From contig DATCIR010000098.1 in NCBI GenBank assembly GCA_036507695.1, forward strand, positions 1 to 20,009: DNA of 20,009 bases. Direction: 5' to 3'. This DNA comes from JAKEGK01 sp036507695 (GTDB lineage Bacteria; Pseudomonadota; Gammaproteobacteria; SZUA-152). This document shows positions 1 to 7,190 of this stretch, one piece after another. Positions within the stretch are counted from its first letter, which is position 1; each line of letters opens with the position of its first letter. A program made the position numbers and the translations under genes. The notes below the pieces were generated by a model that had not been told where the DNA came from, searched no databases, and worked only from the letters and a program-made list of their open reading frames with translations.

Positions 1-124
1 TTACTTATATTAGCGTTAATCGTTCTCTGACTCTGTTATTGTAATCTGTCTTTTTCGATATCTAAAAGCGGCATTTAAGACATTAAAAAAACCAAAATTT
101 GGCGATATTATTTAACACTACAAT
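1..124. other. AT-rich strip without a recognisable gene
   Basis: This stretch is strongly AT-rich and changes sharply to GC-rich sequence at about position 125, where a tandem repeat begins. It contains a short palindrome, CCAAA-A-TTTGG, at 92-102. No reading frame here has a ribosome binding site or a recognisable product. Because it starts at the window edge, it could be the flank of a gene or element further left. Confidence 0.5.
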
Positions 125-186
125 GAGTTGCGCAGGTCCGGCCCGGCCGCAATTGGAGTTGCGCAGGTCCGGCCCGGCCGCAATTG
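125..186. repeat. Tandem direct repeat, 2 exact copies of 31 bp
   Basis: Bases 125-155 and 156-186 are identical 31-bp units lying head to tail with no spacer. Each unit begins GAGTTGCGCAGG, contains the GC-rich core CCGGCCCGGCC and ends CAATTG. The following bases 187-210 show weak similarity (AGTGCGCA...TCCG.CCC), so a third decayed copy is possible. The absence of spacers rules out a CRISPR array. The repeat sits exactly at the AT-rich to GC-rich composition boundary, about 110 bp beyond the 3' end of the FAD oxidoreductase gene. Confidence 0.9.
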
Positions 187-268
187 CGAAGTGCGCATCG
201 CGTCCGCCCCACCACGGATGCTGAGGTGGTCTGTGGCTTCCTGCAGCGATGCGGCTGTCACCCAGTTC

Positions 269-282
269 CCCGCTAGCGCGGG
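269..282 (-). terminator. Possible 3' hairpin of the FAD oxidoreductase gene
   Basis: CCCGC-TAGC-GCGGG forms a 5-bp GC stem with a 4-base loop, starting about 14 bp after the oxidoreductase stop codon on the minus strand. It is not followed by a T-run on that strand, so it does not meet the usual form of an intrinsic terminator. It may only protect the 3' end of the transcript or mean nothing. Confidence 0.25.
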
Positions 283-296
283 AGATGCGTGCCAAT

Positions 297-1901
297 CTAT
301 TTCACGATGGCGCGCGCCACTGCCTCGGCTACCTTCATGCCGTCCACCGCCGCGGACAGAATGCCGCCGGCAAAACCGGCGCCCTCGCCAGCCGGATAGA
401 GTCCCTTGGTGTTCAGGCTCTCGAAGCTGTGCTCGTCGCGCGGGATGCGGATCGGCGAGGAGGTGCGTGTCTCGACGCCGGTGAGCACGGCGTCCTGCAT
501 GGCGAAGCCCTTGAGGGTCCGGTCGAATTTTGGCAACGCCTCGCGAATCGCGCTGATGGCGTAGTCCGGGAGACTCGCGTCCAGATTGGTCCAGGTCACA
601 CCGGGCGTATACGACGGCAACACCGTACCCGGCCCGGTGGACGCCCGCGCCGCGAGAAAATCCTCCACGCGCTGCGCCGGGGCATTGTAGTTGCCGCCGC
701 CGAGCGCGAAGGCGCGCGCTTCCAGCTCGCGTTGCAGGTCGATGCCGGCGAGCGGGTGATCGCTGCCGAAATCGGCCGGCGTGATGCCGACCACGATACC
801 GGCGTTGGCGTTGTGGTCGGCGCGCGAGTAGTGGCTCATGCCATTGGTGACCACGCGCCCTTCCTCCGACGTCGCCGCCACTACCTGGCCGCCCGGACAC
901 ATGCAGAAGCTGTACACCGAACGGCCGTTCTGGCAGTGCTGTACCAGTTTATAGTCGGCCGCGCCGAGCTGCGGGTTGCCGGCATAACGTCCGAGACGCG
1001 CGACGTCGATGAGATGCTGCGGGTGCTCGATGCGAAAGCCGATCGAGAACGGCTTGGCATCGATGCGCACGCCCTTGTCGTGCAGCATCGCGAAGGTATC
1101 GCGCGCGCTGTGGCCGACCGCCAGCACGACCTGCGCGCTGTCGATCTGCTCGCCGCCGGCGAGCACGACGCCGCGCACCGCGTTGTTGTCGACGACGACA
1201 TCCGTGACCTGCGCCTCGAAGCGGAACTCGCCGCCGGCCTCGATGATCTGCTGGCGCAGCCGCTCCACCACCTTCACCAGGCGCAAGGTGCCGATGTGCG
1301 GCTTGCTGATATAGAGAATTTCCTCGGGCGCGCCGCAATCCACGAAGTCCTGCAGGATCTGGCGGATGTGGTGACCGCGGTCCTTGATGCCGGAGTACAG
1401 TTTGCCGTCCGAAAAAGTGCCGGCCCCGCCTTCGCCGAACTGCACGTTCGACACCGGGTTAAAATGGCGCTCGCGCCAGAAACCCCACACGTCTTGCGTG
1501 CGCTGGCGCACGCTGCGGCCGCGCTCCAGGATCAGCGGCCTGAGGCCCATGCGCGCCAGCGACAGCCCGGCGAACACGCCGCACGGCCCGCTGCCGATGA
1601 CCACCGGACGCTTGGCCGGCGGCCGGGTGGCGTGCAGCGGATAGCGGTAGGTCTCATCCGGCGCCGGATTGATATGCGTGCTGCCGTTGAATTTCTTCAA
1701 CAGCGCGCCTTCATCGCGCACCTCGACATCGAGCGTGTAGACAAAGGCGATGATGCCCGGTTTGCGCGCATCATGGCCGCGCCGGCGCACGCGGTATCCG
1801 ATGAGATCTGTTGCCGCAATCCCCAAGGTGCGCAGGATCAGCGCGCGCAGGGCGTCAGCGGTGTGATCGAGAGGAAGTTTGATTTCGGTGAGTCGCAGCA
1901 T
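297..1901 (-). CDS. NAD(P)/FAD-dependent oxidoreductase, COG2509-like
   Basis: A 534-residue flavoprotein dehydrogenase of the COG2509 type; its substrate is not established. An N-terminal domain of about 95 residues precedes the FAD-binding Rossmann fold, whose dinucleotide motif is GSGPCG at residues 103-108, followed by LILERG. The family block FGEGGAGTFSDGK lies at about 155-167, and the C-terminal FAD contact GEGAGFAGGI near the end. Length is normal for the family. The frame is open 18 codons further upstream, but the ATG at 1901 is preferred because MLRLTEIKLPL is the usual N-terminus of such proteins; no strong Shine-Dalgarno is seen at either start. The gene is visibly richer in G+C than all its neighbours, which suggests separate origin. 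No partner gene lies beside it. Confidence 0.85.
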   Translation of the reverse strand: MLRLTEIKLPLDHTADALRALILRTLGIAATDLIGYRVRRRGHDARKPGIIAFVYTLDVEVRDEGALLKKFNGSTHINPAPDETYRYPLHATRPPAKRPVVIGSGPCGVFAGLSLARMGLRPLILERGRSVRQRTQDVWGFWRERHFNPVSNVQFGEGGAGTFSDGKLYSGIKDRGHHIRQILQDFVDCGAPEEILYISKPHIGTLRLVKVVERLRQQIIEAGGEFRFEAQVTDVVVDNNAVRGVVLAGGEQIDSAQVVLAVGHSARDTFAMLHDKGVRIDAKPFSIGFRIEHPQHLIDVARLGRYAGNPQLGAADYKLVQHCQNGRSVYSFCMCPGGQVVAATSEEGRVVTNGMSHYSRADHNANAGIVVGITPADFGSDHPLAGIDLQRELEARAFALGGGNYNAPAQRVEDFLAARASTGPGTVLPSYTPGVTWTNLDASLPDYAISAIREALPKFDRTLKGFAMQDAVLTGVETRTSSPIRIPRDEHSFESLNTKGLYPAGEGAGFAGGILSAAVDGMKVAEAVARAIVK

Positions 1902-1996
1902 GCCGCCAGTCCAATGGAACTGGCGATTATGAAGGAAACGCGCGGATATTAGCAATAATTTCTGTCTGACCCGCTATGTCATCAACCGGCTGCGCC

Positions 1997-2347
1997 CTAC
2001 GCCAACCACGTCACTGATGGCCGTGAATTTTGCTTCGGTTGGTAACTCACACAAAATCGGTGTAAGCGAACAATCGTTGCTTGTATGTCGTTAGGCGACG
2101 ATTTAATTGTGGTGCCACTTAAACTCTGCGTTTTGGCCCGGACAAAGAAGACCTTGCTGAACCCCGATGGGCGTTTGACTATTGAGTTTTTGATATACCC
2201 AGTAGGTAAAATATAAAGATCCGTTCCCCCTCCAAGGGTGTGCGGTATGGCATGACCCCGGTGATATTTTTGACCATCGCTCAAAGGATGTCCCTTCATT
2301 CGTGACTTATCGCGCAGCTGATGAATAGGTGGAACGGAATCAGTCAA
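1997..2347 (-). pseudogene. Possible remnant of a DNA/RNA non-specific endonuclease
   Basis: A 116-codon frame opening at a TTG, 39 bp after the kinase stop on the same strand. Residues 29-43 read YHRGHAIPHTLGGGT, followed by DLYILPT. An (D/H)RGH motif followed by a GG-D-x-x-L-x-P stretch is typical of the beta-beta-alpha metal nuclease family (DNA/RNA non-specific endonuclease, Endonuclease_NS_2 type toxins), where the His is the general base. A later FFVRA segment also fits such proteins. The rest is not family-like, the N-terminal part is missing, there is no ribosome binding site, and a shift of one base after FFVRAKTQ gives a short alternative ending with a nearby stop. I infer a decayed 3' fragment. 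It may instead be a chance frame in the 1902-2385 intergenic region, which otherwise holds nothing I recognise. Confidence 0.3.
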
Positions 2348-2385
2348 GCGCTATGTGGTTAACCTGGTTCTTACGACGCTATTTT

Positions 2386-4983
2386 TTATGTTTCGATCCA
2401 GTTCGTATGCGCTATACGGCGGCATATGGATTCCATTTCGCCGATAGCACGTTCAAGGTTGGTGAAATTATTTGCTTCAATGAGCGACTCGATATTCGTC
2501 GCACAGAACATGAGCGCCGGGAATCCCATGTTTCCGCTGGTACCTTTCGTTTCATGAAGCAGCAACTTGAGCTGCTGCCAGTCTTTTTCCAAAAAAACCC
2601 GTTTGATTTTGCGGAACTGGTTTGGCAGTTTATTAACAAATTTTTCAACGAGGTCCGTAAACTCGCCTTTTTCATCATCAAGCACAGAAACAATCGGCGC
2701 CATTGCCGGGCGTTGCTCCGGGTCGCTCTTGAGATGTTTCTTTAATATTTCATAAAGTTCATGCCGATTAATAGGCTTTGAGATATAACCATTAAATCCC
2801 GAGCTAAGATAACGATCCCGGTCTTCTTTCAACGCGTTGGCAGTGATTGCAATAATCGGCGCCGATATTCCTTCAGAGCGCAATGTTGCAGTCGCTTCCA
2901 TACCATCAACAATGGGCATTTGTATGTCCATCAGGATCAGGTCAAAATGATGTGTTCTGGCAAGTTCAATGGCTTTAAAACCATTATCCGCCAAGGTTGC
3001 TTGCAGACCCATTTTCTTAAGGTACATTCTAAGTAGTTTCTGGTTTTCCAGCACATCATCAACAGCCAGCACGTTGCCGTGCAGTAATGAAAAGTTACGG
3101 GCAATGAACTGTGATTCAATGGTTTTGGGAATTTGAGACTCATCGTGAATAAACCCATCCGCTCCTGTTTCTCCGATAGGAATCACAACTGTAAATTTAC
3201 TGCCAACATCCGGTTTGCTTTTTACGCTAATCTTGCCGCCAAGCAATTCACACAACGATTTCGACAGCGACAACCCCAAGCCTGTGCCGCCATACTTTCG
3301 CGAGGTGGATACGTCCGCCTGAGTGAATGGTTTAAAAATATTACCAATCTGTTGTTCACTCAAACCAATGCCGGTATCCATTACTTCAAATATTAGCGTT
3401 CGGTCTACTAGGTCGCTACGGACATTCAGGTGCACATGACCGTCATTGGTAAACTTGATTGCGTTATTGCACAAATTCAGGATGATTTGCTTAAGCCGCA
3501 TCGGGTCTGTATTTATTATCAAGGGCAACGGCAATGTATAGCTCACCGCGAATTCAACGTCCTTAGCTATCGCTTGGAACTTCACAAACGATTCGACATC
3601 GGCAACAATCTGGAATAGTGATGCTGATATTATTTCAACGTCCAGTTTGTTAGCTTCAACCTTGGACAAGTCAAGAATGTCATTGATCACCTGCAATAGA
3701 TGCCGCCCGCTTTTTACAATGGTGTGCAAGGAGTCCATGCGATCCGACATTGTCTGGTCATCATCTAGCGAACTTTCTGCAAATCCTATGATAGCAGTCA
3801 ACGGTGTTCTGATTTCATGGCTCATGTTGGCAAGAAATGCGCTTTTCGTCCGGGTTGCCAGCATTGCCTGTTCACTGGCATTGCGTAGATCATCCGCTTG
3901 TTCCCGCAGTTGGAGCGATACCCGGTCTTTCTCCTCCATCGTCAGCTTTAACTGGGTAACAATACTGTTAAACGACTGCATCAAGCCGGAAGCTTCTTTA
4001 TCTTTGTCCGATAAAATCACCGCATCCAGATCGCCCGCGGCGACTTGTTCCAGCTTCTCCAGTTGGCGCAAGTAGTCATTGAGTGACTGCCGCAATTTGT
4101 TAAATTCCATAACCAACCGGAAACCAGAACAATTCTGTTGCAACAAACCGTGATCGCCGTTGTTTAATGCATCAATCTGCAAGGAAAGTGCGGCAAGCGG
4201 TTTGCCGGTGAGGGTGATGATAATATATAAGAAACCAACAATTGATGTCACACTGATAAACGCCAGTTGCAGCAAAGTATCAGACAGCAGGCTGTTGAGC
4301 GCGATATATTCCTTATTGGGAGAAATGCTGTAATGGAAGTACTTCCTGATTTCATTGATCGGCACCAGGTTTTTGCTATCCAGCGTAATCTGTAAATTGG
4401 CGTAATCCAGCTGATTGAACTTCTGTACTTTGTTCAAAACATTTTTGAAATCCAAATCTACAACAACATAACCGTATATGTTTTCGGGATTGCCATCGAG
4501 CGAAACATCGCTGACATAGAACAATGAAATCCGGTTGTTATTCGCTGTGAAAAAAGCACCCGAGAGATTGTTGTTTACTTTTGGTATAGCCGGAAAATTG
4601 GTTTGTTTCCCCAGCGGTTCGCCGTTTCTATCGTAGAGCTCCAGGGCGACAAAATAATCCTGCAGGAAATTTGCTTCCATGGCCCGGTTGGTGCGCCAGA
4701 AGTTGTAATAAATAGGATTACCGAGCTGTTGATGGGTTTCTTCCCATTGCGCGAAACTGTCAGCGATGCGGGCCGCTGCCAGCACACTCTGGTCTATTGC
4801 GTAATTGAGTTCCTGGATCGCGAGATCGGCGTTTTTTCGGTTCGCTTCGTTATTCAGCGCCTGAACTTTATAGTTCGAAAACAAAACCAGGCAGCCAACC
4901 AACGCCAGGGTGATAACGGTAAGCCCAATACTATAGTGATTAATCGAAAGCGGAAATAAGGACTTTAGCAGTTTCCTGGTCAT
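2386..4983 (-). CDS. Hybrid sensor histidine kinase with receiver and Hpt domains
   Basis: An 865-residue inner-membrane phosphorelay kinase. Membrane segments lie at about 18-37 and 236-259, enclosing a periplasmic sensor region of about 195 residues (CHASE-like; the ligand cannot be read from sequence). HAMP and a second linker follow to about 350, with a coiled coil to 380. The HisKA H-box FLANMSHEIRTPL gives phospho-acceptor H389. The ATPase has the N-box around N506/N507, DTGIG at 536-540 and GGTGLGLSLS at 565-574. The receiver (about 636-750) has acidic D642/D643, phospho-acceptor D686 in LMDIQMP and K736 in SKP. The C-terminal Hpt has H810 in HETKG. All relay residues are present, so it looks functional. 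The final DNA-binding response regulator is not in the window. It is AT-rich compared with the rest. The ATG has no clear Shine-Dalgarno and lies 20 bp from a MITE-like element. Confidence 0.93.
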   Translation of the reverse strand: MTRKLLKSLFPLSINHYSIGLTVITLALVGCLVLFSNYKVQALNNEANRKNADLAIQELNYAIDQSVLAAARIADSFAQWEETHQQLGNPIYYNFWRTNRAMEANFLQDYFVALELYDRNGEPLGKQTNFPAIPKVNNNLSGAFFTANNNRISLFYVSDVSLDGNPENIYGYVVVDLDFKNVLNKVQKFNQLDYANLQITLDSKNLVPINEIRKYFHYSISPNKEYIALNSLLSDTLLQLAFISVTSIVGFLYIIITLTGKPLAALSLQIDALNNGDHGLLQQNCSGFRLVMEFNKLRQSLNDYLRQLEKLEQVAAGDLDAVILSDKDKEASGLMQSFNSIVTQLKLTMEEKDRVSLQLREQADDLRNASEQAMLATRTKSAFLANMSHEIRTPLTAIIGFAESSLDDDQTMSDRMDSLHTIVKSGRHLLQVINDILDLSKVEANKLDVEIISASLFQIVADVESFVKFQAIAKDVEFAVSYTLPLPLIINTDPMRLKQIILNLCNNAIKFTNDGHVHLNVRSDLVDRTLIFEVMDTGIGLSEQQIGNIFKPFTQADVSTSRKYGGTGLGLSLSKSLCELLGGKISVKSKPDVGSKFTVVIPIGETGADGFIHDESQIPKTIESQFIARNFSLLHGNVLAVDDVLENQKLLRMYLKKMGLQATLADNGFKAIELARTHHFDLILMDIQMPIVDGMEATATLRSEGISAPIIAITANALKEDRDRYLSSGFNGYISKPINRHELYEILKKHLKSDPEQRPAMAPIVSVLDDEKGEFTDLVEKFVNKLPNQFRKIKRVFLEKDWQQLKLLLHETKGTSGNMGFPALMFCATNIESLIEANNFTNLERAIGEMESICRRIAHTNWIET

Positions 4984-5003
4984 ATCGGCGAAATCGGATC
5001 AAC

Positions 5004-5357
5004 CTAGCCCGCATTTCTCACCAGGATCGCGGGAGCAGGCCGCTCTCGCCCATCCATGGGCTCCGCAGCACTCGTACATCCTGTACATCGCGCAGGATTC
5101 GTGTTCGTAGGCGCCGCTCTGGAGCGAAAGTCATAGCCGTAGCTATGGCTTGGTCGCTCCCGCCCATCCCTGGGCTTCGCGACACCTTTACGGTCCCTGT
5201 AAAATGAGTGAAGAGCTAGCCTACGGACGCGAAGACCAGTCTGAACCGCGATAGGCCAGAGCGCTGAACAATGTGTTATTGATGTTTCGGGCATAGTCGT
5301 TTGTTTTCGCGCCTATTCTTGATCATTAGCGGCCGCCTGGTGAGAAATGCGGGCTAG
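5004..5357. mobile_element. MITE-like element with perfect 22-bp terminal inverted repeats
   Basis: The ends are exact inverted copies of 22 bp: 5004-5025 begins CTAG then CCCGCATTTCTCACCAGG, and 5336-5357 is its reverse complement. CTAG is itself a palindrome, so it could be a 4-bp target duplication around 18-bp inverted repeats. The 354-bp body encodes no transposase. It holds two degenerate direct repeats and several short hairpins. Short frames across it on the minus strand give the repeated peptide MDGRERP/RDGRERP, which looks like translation of repeat DNA, not a gene. I infer a non-autonomous transposable element or dispersed intergenic repeat mobilised in trans. The family of the helper transposase is unknown to me. 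Confidence 0.65.
5041..5201. repeat. Two degenerate direct repeats inside the MITE-like element
   Basis: Bases 5041-5086 and 5155-5201 align with a handful of differences; both begin CGCTC(T/C)(C)CGCCCATCC and run through TGGGCT(C/T)CGC to a CTGTA segment. Each contains a small hairpin, CCCAT-CC-ATGGG in the first and CCCA-TCCC-TGGG in the second. Between them lies another palindrome, CATAGC-CGTA-GCTATG at 5132-5147. The unit spacing is about 114 bp. This suggests an element built by internal duplication. Confidence 0.7.
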
Positions 5358-5815
5358 TTGCTGGCTGCTTACAGGATATCGGTTGCGCCGTGCTAAACTT
5401 TAGCTTAAGGGTTACGTAAAAATATGATTTTACGAGGATTATTGGTTGCATGAGGTTTTGCCTGATACTGCCTTGGATACTTCGTTCGGCCTTCCGGTGG
5501 ATGTCATTACACTTCAGGGACATCATAGTAAAGGGGGAGCGTCTGGAAATTCGAATATCCTCATTTAAACATAGGGCGGCAGGTTTTATAAAGCGATCAG
5601 ATATAAAAGTTTGTGATGAGTAGATTCCAAAGCGGGATATGGAATTGCAGATCGTGCGCCCTGTGGATACGTTACAAGAAAGTCGGTTATTATGTTATCT
5701 GTTAACCACCATATAGATAATAATAGCCAAATAGATTTTAGTAATTACCACTATTATCGTAGTAACAAGAAAAACGTTGTTCGTGGTAAGTTAATAAGTT
5801 CCAAGCGTCATTATT
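5358..5815. other. AT-rich gene-free region between element and moeB
   Basis: About 460 bp without a convincing gene on either strand. It contains a perfect inverted repeat CGTAAAA-ATATGA-TTTTACG at 5415-5434 and an imperfect one, TTACCAC-N7-GTAGTAA, at 5745-5765, about 50 bp beyond the moeB stop codon. Neither is followed by a T-run that would make a clear terminator. A plus-strand frame starting at 5692 runs into the moeB gene and has no family-like sequence, so I do not call it. This region may hold the original promoter of the sensor kinase, now separated from the gene by the inserted element. Confidence 0.4.
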
Positions 5816-6565
5816 CTAATTATTGTGGGAACAAATCGGACAATCCGGGTCTTTTTTTAGATTTATACTGCGCCAATCCATGGTGCTTGCATCCCAAATC
5901 AACACCTTTCCTTTCAGGCATTTTCCCACATTAAGTAATATCTTCAGGGTTTCAACGGCCTGAATGGCGCCAATTACACCAACCACTGGCGCAAGTACTC
6001 CAGTTTCACTACAGGATTCACGAAACTCGGCTTCCTCCCTGTACAAACACCGGTAGCAGGGGCTATCCCATTGATCATTGCGAAACACGGATACCTGGCC
6101 TTCCATGCGTATGGCAGCGCCGGATACCAGGGGTTTTTTTGCCTGGACACAGACCGCGTTGAGCAAAAAGCGCGTAGCAAAGTTATCGCTGGCATCCACC
6201 ACGACATCGCAGCGTTGGACATGGGTGCGTAGTTCTTCACGGTCCATGCGGTGAGCAATGCTTTCAACCTGTACCTCAGGATTGAGGGCCTGCAAGGTTG
6301 CCGAGGCCGATTCGGTTTTGGTCTGGCCGATAGCGGCCGTGGTGTGGGCGATTTGCCGTTGCAGATTCGAAAGATCCACCCGGTCATCGTCACAAAGCAC
6401 AAGGTGACCTACCCCCGCAGCGGCCAGGTACATGGCGGCCGGCGATCCAAGGCCTCCCAGCCCGATGATCAATACACGGGAATCCAAGAGTTTTTGCTGA
6501 CCTGCAATATCCACCGCGGGCAACATAATCTGCCGGCTGTAGCGCAGCAATTGTTCATCATTCAT
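5816..6565 (-). CDS. moeB: Molybdopterin-synthase adenylyltransferase MoeB (HesA/MoeB/ThiF family)
   Basis: A 249-residue E1-like enzyme that adenylates the C-terminal glycine of a small sulfur-carrier protein (MoaD, or ThiS for the close relative ThiF) before sulfur transfer, in the cytosol. The sequence shows the N-terminal RYSRQIMLP motif, the nucleotide-binding GLGGLG at 35-40, DLSNLQRQ at 64-71, DASDNFATR at 124-132, and two zinc-binding pairs, C170/C173 (CYRC) and C242/C245 (CPIC). A further Cys at 185 precedes TGVLAPVVG, where the family carries a conserved Cys. Length is normal. It is the last gene of the hemA-prfA-prmC block, a location usual in gammaproteobacteria. MoeB and ThiF cannot be fully separated without the partner gene, and neither moaD nor thiS is in the window. 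No clear Shine-Dalgarno is seen before the ATG. Confidence 0.88.
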   Translation of the reverse strand: MNDEQLLRYSRQIMLPAVDIAGQQKLLDSRVLIIGLGGLGSPAAMYLAAAGVGHLVLCDDDRVDLSNLQRQIAHTTAAIGQTKTESASATLQALNPEVQVESIAHRMDREELRTHVQRCDVVVDASDNFATRFLLNAVCVQAKKPLVSGAAIRMEGQVSVFRNDQWDSPCYRCLYREEAEFRESCSETGVLAPVVGVIGAIQAVETLKILLNVGKCLKGKVLIWDASTMDWRSINLKKDPDCPICSHNN

Positions 6566-6631
6566 GGTGCTTAGTTTAGGTTTAATGCTATTCGATGGGC
6601 AAGAGAATTGCCCGAACGGAGGGGGTTGCCA

Positions 6632-7042
6632 TTAACTGTAATGGCGAAAATGAGCCGGGCGTTCATCGCGGCAACCGTGCGGCAACTGGTTATGCCGGTT
6701 GATGAAAATCTCCAGCGTGGATTTGGATTCCGCATGATCGTAACCCAGGTTGGCCAAATGTGTATCTTCTGCAAAATAAAACAGCGCGCGTTTGAGTTTG
6801 GACAGGACACTGTTATCCAAATGAAAACCGATTTCCTGCAACGCATCCTCAATGTCATTCAAGGTGATCTTGGTCAGCTGATAGGAAACGCGAATTCCCA
6901 GGGGATGCAGCCGTGAAACGGACAGAATACCGTCGACATCGTTTAGCAGCGCCAAAGCCGCCGCAGCGGGATCTTGCTCCCGTTGCGGCGACATAAACAG
7001 AATTTCACGGTGTTTGATGAGATCGTTATTACCTGGGTGCAT
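6632..7042 (-). CDS. Conserved hypothetical protein, possible HMA-like fold
   Basis: A 136-residue soluble protein of unknown function. Residues about 25-80 (ALLNDVDGILSVSRLHPLGI, then IRVSYQL and LNDIEDALQEIGFHLD) have the beta-alpha-beta pattern of ferredoxin-like, heavy-metal-associated (HMA-like) domains, but the metal-binding CxxC pair is absent. The C-terminus NRHNQLPHGCRDERP followed by HFRHY is rich in His and Arg with one Cys at 124 and looks strongly conserved in type. No signal peptide or membrane segment is visible. Starts at 7042 or at the internal ATG at 6994 are both possible; the first has GAAGG very close to it and is kept with reservation. It lies between prmC and moeB, 66 bp before moeB, and is probably cotranscribed with it. 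Confidence 0.72.
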   Translation of the reverse strand: MHPGNNDLIKHREILFMSPQREQDPAAAALALLNDVDGILSVSRLHPLGIRVSYQLTKITLNDIEDALQEIGFHLDNSVLSKLKRALFYFAEDTHLANLGYDHAESKSTLEIFINRHNQLPHGCRDERPAHFRHYS

Positions 7043-7190
7043 ACCTTCAGCGTAGCGACTGGCGCCGAATAATCAAGGAATAAACCAGCAGCGATTGATG
7101 TTAAGCGGATTTATACAGTGGTAAAGAATATTAGTATTTGTTGATAGGATGATGGAATGCAGGAGCATAACCGGGGCGAGTGTCTGGTTA

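Noticed and set aside
125..186. Possible CRISPR repeat pair
   Set aside because: The two units abut with no spacer and no cas gene is present.
118..900. 260-codon minus-strand frame overlapping the end of the oxidoreductase
   Set aside because: Arg/Ala-rich shadow in another frame of the same strand; part of it only translates the tandem repeat.
249..1952. Long plus-strand frame of 567 codons opposite the FAD oxidoreductase
   Set aside because: It is a GC-rich shadow of the real minus-strand gene, with no family-like sequence; the minus frame carries clear FAD-binding motifs.
5004..5294. 96-codon minus-strand frame with repeated DGRERP peptides
   Set aside because: It lies wholly inside the MITE-like element and reflects translation of repeat DNA, not a protein gene.
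5692..5934. 80-codon plus-strand frame in the AT-rich region
   Set aside because: It runs into moeB on the opposite strand, has no ribosome binding site and no recognisable sequence.
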